A DNA stretch of 34,332 bases from Firmicutes bacterium UBA2530 (GTDB taxonomy: Bacteria > Bacillota > Clostridia > Tissierellales > Sedimentibacteraceae): the NCBI GenBank assembly GCA_002340985.1, contig DDNC01000011.1, positions 84,397 through 118,728 on the forward strand, in the 5' to 3' direction. The position numbers were made by a program, and so were the translations under genes. This document shows positions 31,666 to 34,332 of this stretch, one piece after another. The notes below the pieces were generated by a model, which ran no database searches, was not told the DNA's origin, and saw nothing but the letters and a program-made list of their open reading frames with translations. The stretch's first letter is position 1, and the number at the start of each line of letters is the position of its first letter.

Positions 31666-31697
31666 GACCTGTCGGAATTTCCAACAGGTCGTTTTAT
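31666..31697. terminator. Bidirectional terminator between YitT and IscA-like genes
   Basis: GACCTGT..GGAA pairs with TTCC..ACAGGTC (31666-31690), T-rich on both sides. Confidence 0.82.
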
Positions 31698-31703
31698 TAT
31701 TTA

Positions 31704-32039
31704 TTAGTTGCATCCGCCGCCACATCCGCCACATCCGTCTCCACAGCTTGAAGATGGCTGTACAACAGGCATGAGTCCTACGCCGTTTCCGTTGTTTTCA
31801 TCACTTGAAACAATTATGAAACCGCCGTACTGCTGGTTCAGTTCTTTATCCACAATGAAAGTAATATCCTTTATTTTTTCCACATCGTCCTTGTTTGTAG
31901 GCTCCTCAACATAAACGCCGAAAATTGGACCGCCGCAGGAATAGTTGTTTATTCCTATTCTTATATTGTATGATTCAACTTTGGCATCGTCTAAAAGCAC
32001 CTTGAATTCATCGTAAGCTTGATCATTTATGAATATCAT
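31704..32039 (-). CDS. IscA/HesB-like protein with Cys/Gly-rich tail
   Basis: The 111-residue protein resembles the A-type Fe-S carrier fold: an N-terminal helix (INDQAYDEFKVLLDD), IRIGINNYSCGGPIFGVYVEE with C35, where IscA has its first ligand Cys, and ITFIVDKELNQQYGG. The canonical CGCG end is replaced by CGDGCGGCGGGCN, four Cys in a Gly run, which still can bind Fe-S or metal. AAGGG precedes the ATG at 8 nt. Single gene. The family assignment is good; activity as a true cluster carrier is uncertain. Confidence 0.75.
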   Translation of the reverse strand: MIFINDQAYDEFKVLLDDAKVESYNIRIGINNYSCGGPIFGVYVEEPTNKDDVEKIKDITFIVDKELNQQYGGFIIVSSDENNGNGVGLMPVVQPSSSCGDGCGGCGGGCN

Positions 32040-32132
32040 TATAGTTTCCCTTCTTTTAAATTAATGTAAATCAATGATAACATATTAATCAGAAGCTGTA
32101 TATAAAAAATAACAAAATATTGTATTAATAGT

Positions 32133-33206
32133 TTATTTGACTTTGGCTATGTCAATGTTCGTAAAGTAATGCTTCAATATGTCCAGATAGCCGTAACCCT
32201 TGCCTGCCATACCCTCTGCACCCCATTGACTCATTCCGACACCGTGCCCATAACCTGTGGTTACAATCTCAATTTCATTTCCTGATTGAATGAAGCTGAA
32301 ATTAGTAGAATTCAAATTAAATATGGTTCTTATTTCCCGACCTGTAATTTCCGTCCCATCTACATAAATTGTTTTTATTTTCCCTCCCTCACTTACCTCA
32401 CCTAATTTTATTTTTTCACTAAGATTATTTTTTGATATATCCAGATTTACATATGAAGATTTCAATTTTTTAATAAATTCATCAACAGATATTTTAACTG
32501 AAGCGTGCAGCTTCGGTGCATCACTTTCATAAGGACTTTCAACACTTCTAAGATAAGGAACGGAAGTTGAAAAAACATCTTCTGAATTTTCAGTCCTTCC
32601 TCCGCTTGTTGAATGAAACAAAGGCTCGATTATTTTACCTTCATATACTAAAATCTGCCCTTTTGTTGAATTGACTGCCTCTTCAATTTTTCCCCAGTAG
32701 TTTTCATACCATTCTTCACCGTGGGATGCAATCAGGATTTCTTTAGAGCTCCAGACCTGACAATGAGTACTTGTACAAAGGGGTGCTCCAGGATGGTCAG
32801 GATGACCGTCAGGATATTTCTTCAATCTGTACAATAAATAGGTACGTGCTGTGACACCTTGTGCCTTGAGTGCTTCAATATTGAATTCGGCGGGCATTTC
32901 AGAAGCTACCACACCTTTTATATATTCTTCAAAATTAATGCCCATGACTTTACCTGTGCTAACATTGTAAATTTTTATTAGTTCCGGTTCTTCAATGTTT
33001 GTTTTTTCAAATCCTTCAACTATTTCTATAGCCTTGTCTTCCTGATTTGCATTATCCTCTGCTGCTTCATATATTTCTGCCTTAACCGGCGTATCAACCT
33101 TCTGCTCAAAAAATGTAAGAGATAAACTCGGTACAGTGAGAAGCATAACAAATACCGCCAAGGCATAAATCAAACGGTTCAACAAAAAAATCAACCCTTT
33201 CATCAT
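32133..33206 (-). CDS. spoIID: Stage II sporulation protein D, septal peptidoglycan lytic transglycosylase
   Basis: SpoIID acts in the mother cell with SpoIIM and SpoIIP to thin the septal wall and drive engulfment. The 357-residue protein has an N-terminal membrane anchor (about 10-30), then the SpoIID domain: EEYIKGVVASEMPAEFNIEALKAQ with catalytic E103, FHSTSGGRTENSEDVF and GYGHGVGMSQWGAEGMA near the end. HPDHPGAPLCTSTHC has two Cys and nearby His like the zinc site described in C. difficile SpoIID. No clear ribosome site precedes ATG 33206. CATAAAAT (33227-33220, minus strand) is a possible sigma-E -10, but no convincing -35 was found. Confidence 0.95.
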   Translation of the reverse strand: MMKGLIFLLNRLIYALAVFVMLLTVPSLSLTFFEQKVDTPVKAEIYEAAEDNANQEDKAIEIVEGFEKTNIEEPELIKIYNVSTGKVMGINFEEYIKGVVASEMPAEFNIEALKAQGVTARTYLLYRLKKYPDGHPDHPGAPLCTSTHCQVWSSKEILIASHGEEWYENYWGKIEEAVNSTKGQILVYEGKIIEPLFHSTSGGRTENSEDVFSTSVPYLRSVESPYESDAPKLHASVKISVDEFIKKLKSSYVNLDISKNNLSEKIKLGEVSEGGKIKTIYVDGTEITGREIRTIFNLNSTNFSFIQSGNEIEIVTTGYGHGVGMSQWGAEGMAGKGYGYLDILKHYFTNIDIAKVK

Positions 33207-33254
33207 AAGTTTTACTATAATTTTATGAACAATAAAAATTTTTAGAACAATTCT

Positions 33255-33283
33255 GTATTAAACGTAAAAAGTGGGACACACTA
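33255..33283 (+). promoter_or_regulatory. Sigma-F-type promoter of spoIIQ
   Basis: GTATT (33255-33259), 14 bp, GGACACACTA (33274-33283). The -10 fits the sigma-F/G pattern GGnnAnAnTR at every fixed position and the -35 fits GYATA in four of five. Forespore expression is expected for spoIIQ. Confidence 0.7.
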
Positions 33284-33318
33284 TCACAAGATAAATAAAG
33301 AAGTATCAGGAGGATTGT

Positions 33319-34029
33319 ATGAAAAATAAAAGATTTAAAAATGCAAAAATGAAAATGCAAGATTTCTTTATTAAACTGAAGCACAGAGATACAAGTTTCT
33401 TTATAATTGCTCTTTGTGTCGTTATTTTAGCCACTGCAATAGTTTGGAGATATTCTTCAACTCCGGGTCCAGATAAAGGAAATAATTTGGCAGGAAAAGA
33501 TGCCGAAAACGAAAACATAGGCGTCAACTTAGACCCATATCAGGACTATGTTGAAGGTATAATCAAAGATTATGAGAATGCAAACAATAATCCGGATAAA
33601 GATACCCCGAACAATAAAATTGATTTGAATTCGATGAAAACTCCGCTGGCTGGCGAAATATACAGAGAGTTTACAATGGACGACCTAATTTACTATGAAG
33701 CAATAGGAGAATGGAGAGTACATAAAGGAGTGGACATCAAGCCGAAAGATACACTTCTCATTGAATCGGCACTGGCGGGAACAGTGATGTCGGTCAATAC
33801 ATCAGAGTTGTCCGGTACAGAAGTTGTTATTGATCATGGAGACAACATTAAAACGGTTTACAGCAATTTAGCATCAGCCACTGTAAAGGCGGGGGAACAT
33901 GTGAAGCAGGGCCAGGCAATTGGAAACATAGGTAAAACAGCCGGCATTGAAGCATCAGACGGTGCCCACCTACACTTTGAATTAATGGTTGACGGAAAAA
34001 ATGTTAACCCCATGGACTATATTAATTAA
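33319..34029 (+). CDS. spoIIQ: SpoIIQ-like forespore LytM-domain protein
   Basis: The 236-residue protein has a basic cytosolic start, one membrane helix (about 26-43), a low-complexity linker and an M23/LytM domain (105-236). SpoIIQ bridges the two membranes around the forespore with SpoIIIAH. Zn ligands H135, D139 (HKGVD) and H219 and the H217 of HLHFE remain, so zinc binding is likely, but the usual YxHL is Y-S-N-L (N183 in place of the catalytic His), which suggests little peptidase activity. The ATG follows GGAGG at 5 nt. Its place between spoIID and spoIIID is standard, and a sigma-F-like promoter precedes it. Confidence 0.92.
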   Translation: MKNKRFKNAKMKMQDFFIKLKHRDTSFFIIALCVVILATAIVWRYSSTPGPDKGNNLAGKDAENENIGVNLDPYQDYVEGIIKDYENANNNPDKDTPNNKIDLNSMKTPLAGEIYREFTMDDLIYYEAIGEWRVHKGVDIKPKDTLLIESALAGTVMSVNTSELSGTEVVIDHGDNIKTVYSNLASATVKAGEHVKQGQAIGNIGKTAGIEASDGAHLHFELMVDGKNVNPMDYIN

Positions 34030-34103
34030 TGTAAAGGTTCTAATAGGACAAATAAATGCATAAAAATTAAAATAAGACGGTATAATGCCAAAGGGGGTTA
34101 AAC

Positions 34104-34332
34104 ATGAAAGATTACATAGAACGGAGAGCCATGGAAATTGCGGAATATATTATAAGTACTGAATCTACTGTAAGGCAGACTGCAAAAAAGTTCGGCGTCA
34201 GCAAAAGTACGGTCCATAAGGATGTAACAGAACGTCTTCCCAAACTGAACCCTCCAGCTGCAAGCGAAGTCAAAAAAGTTTTGCTTAAAAACAAGTCTGA
34301 AAGACACATTAGGGGAGGTAAAGCTACTCGCT
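34104..34332 (+). CDS. spoIIID: Sporulation transcription factor SpoIIID (3' end outside window)
   Basis: About 76 of the usual 80-95 residues are present: MKDYIERRAMEIAEYII, the helix-turn-helix TVRQTAKKFGVSKSTVHKDV and RHIRGGKATR. It closely follows Bacillus SpoIIID, a mother-cell DNA-binding protein that activates and represses sigma-E genes. AAGGGGG lies 6 nt before the ATG. Confidence 0.96.
   Translation, partial: MKDYIERRAMEIAEYIISTESTVRQTAKKFGVSKSTVHKDVTERLPKLNPPAASEVKKVLLKNKSERHIRGGKATR

Noticed and set aside
1..34332. Mobile elements, phage genes, toxin-antitoxin or defence systems
   Set aside because: No transposase, integrase, terminal repeats, target duplications or defence-type proteins could be recognised on either strand.

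Overview
The window is AT-rich DNA from an endospore-forming, Gram-positive anaerobe of the Clostridia/Tissierellia type. The sporulation genes spoIID, spoIIQ, spoIIID and cotJABC, strong GGAGG ribosome sites, TTG/GTG starts, an S-layer-homology (SLH) protein and the rpsF-ssb-rpsR operon all point that way. A Sedimentibacter-like genus is a guess only. No phage, insertion sequence, CRISPR array or defence island is visible.

Layout. (1) 1-5.1 kb: a leftward NarL/FixJ two-component pair (response regulator cut by the window edge, cytosolic PAS-GAF kinase) faces a rightward cyanate module: cyanase, an HPP-family membrane protein and a SulP-STAS anion transporter. Between them lie four AGTACT boxes spaced 33/35/35 bp. 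(2) 5.1-7.1 kb: a leftward metal/Fe-S group, consisting of a NifX-like protein with a His/Cys-rich tail, a DUF134 regulator and a PadR-DUF4180 fusion regulator, with visible palindromic operators. (3) 7.3-12.3 kb: a CDP-alcohol phosphatidyltransferase with a frameshifted 5' end, a chemoreceptor, a DUF1893-DUF3842-ECF S-component group, and an AraC-type regulator with an effector-binding domain. (4) 12.5-18.3 kb: the cotJABC spore-coat operon, a TPP riboswitch with thiT, a small monooxygenase-like protein, tRNA-Val, a MATE exporter, an aminotransferase and tRNA-Lys. (5) 18.3-28.7 kb: an orphan hybrid kinase, a PRPP synthetase, and an envelope block of mreB homologue, galU, phosphoglucomutase, SLH-anchored lytic transglycosylase and a convergent M23 peptidase, then a WalJ-type metallo-beta-lactamase-fold protein and a 52-residue CxxH/CxxC protein. 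(6) 28.7-30 kb: the rpsF-ssb-rpsR operon with its S6:S18-type leader. (7) 30-34.3 kb: a MerR regulator diverging from a YitT-family membrane protein through a 19-bp-spacer promoter, an IscA-like protein, then spoIID, spoIIQ and the start of spoIIID.

How they work together. The best candidate for something little described is the first region. Cyanase consumes cyanate and bicarbonate, and the two downstream membrane proteins could supply these anions in place of the usual CynT/CynX. The divergent two-component system and phased boxes look like its control circuit. The envelope block supplies UDP-glucose, shape control and wall remodelling, and the final cluster is the engulfment machinery (SpoIID, SpoIIQ) plus the mother-cell regulator SpoIIID. 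Starts were chosen by ribosome-site spacing. All functions are inferred from sequence motifs without database searches.
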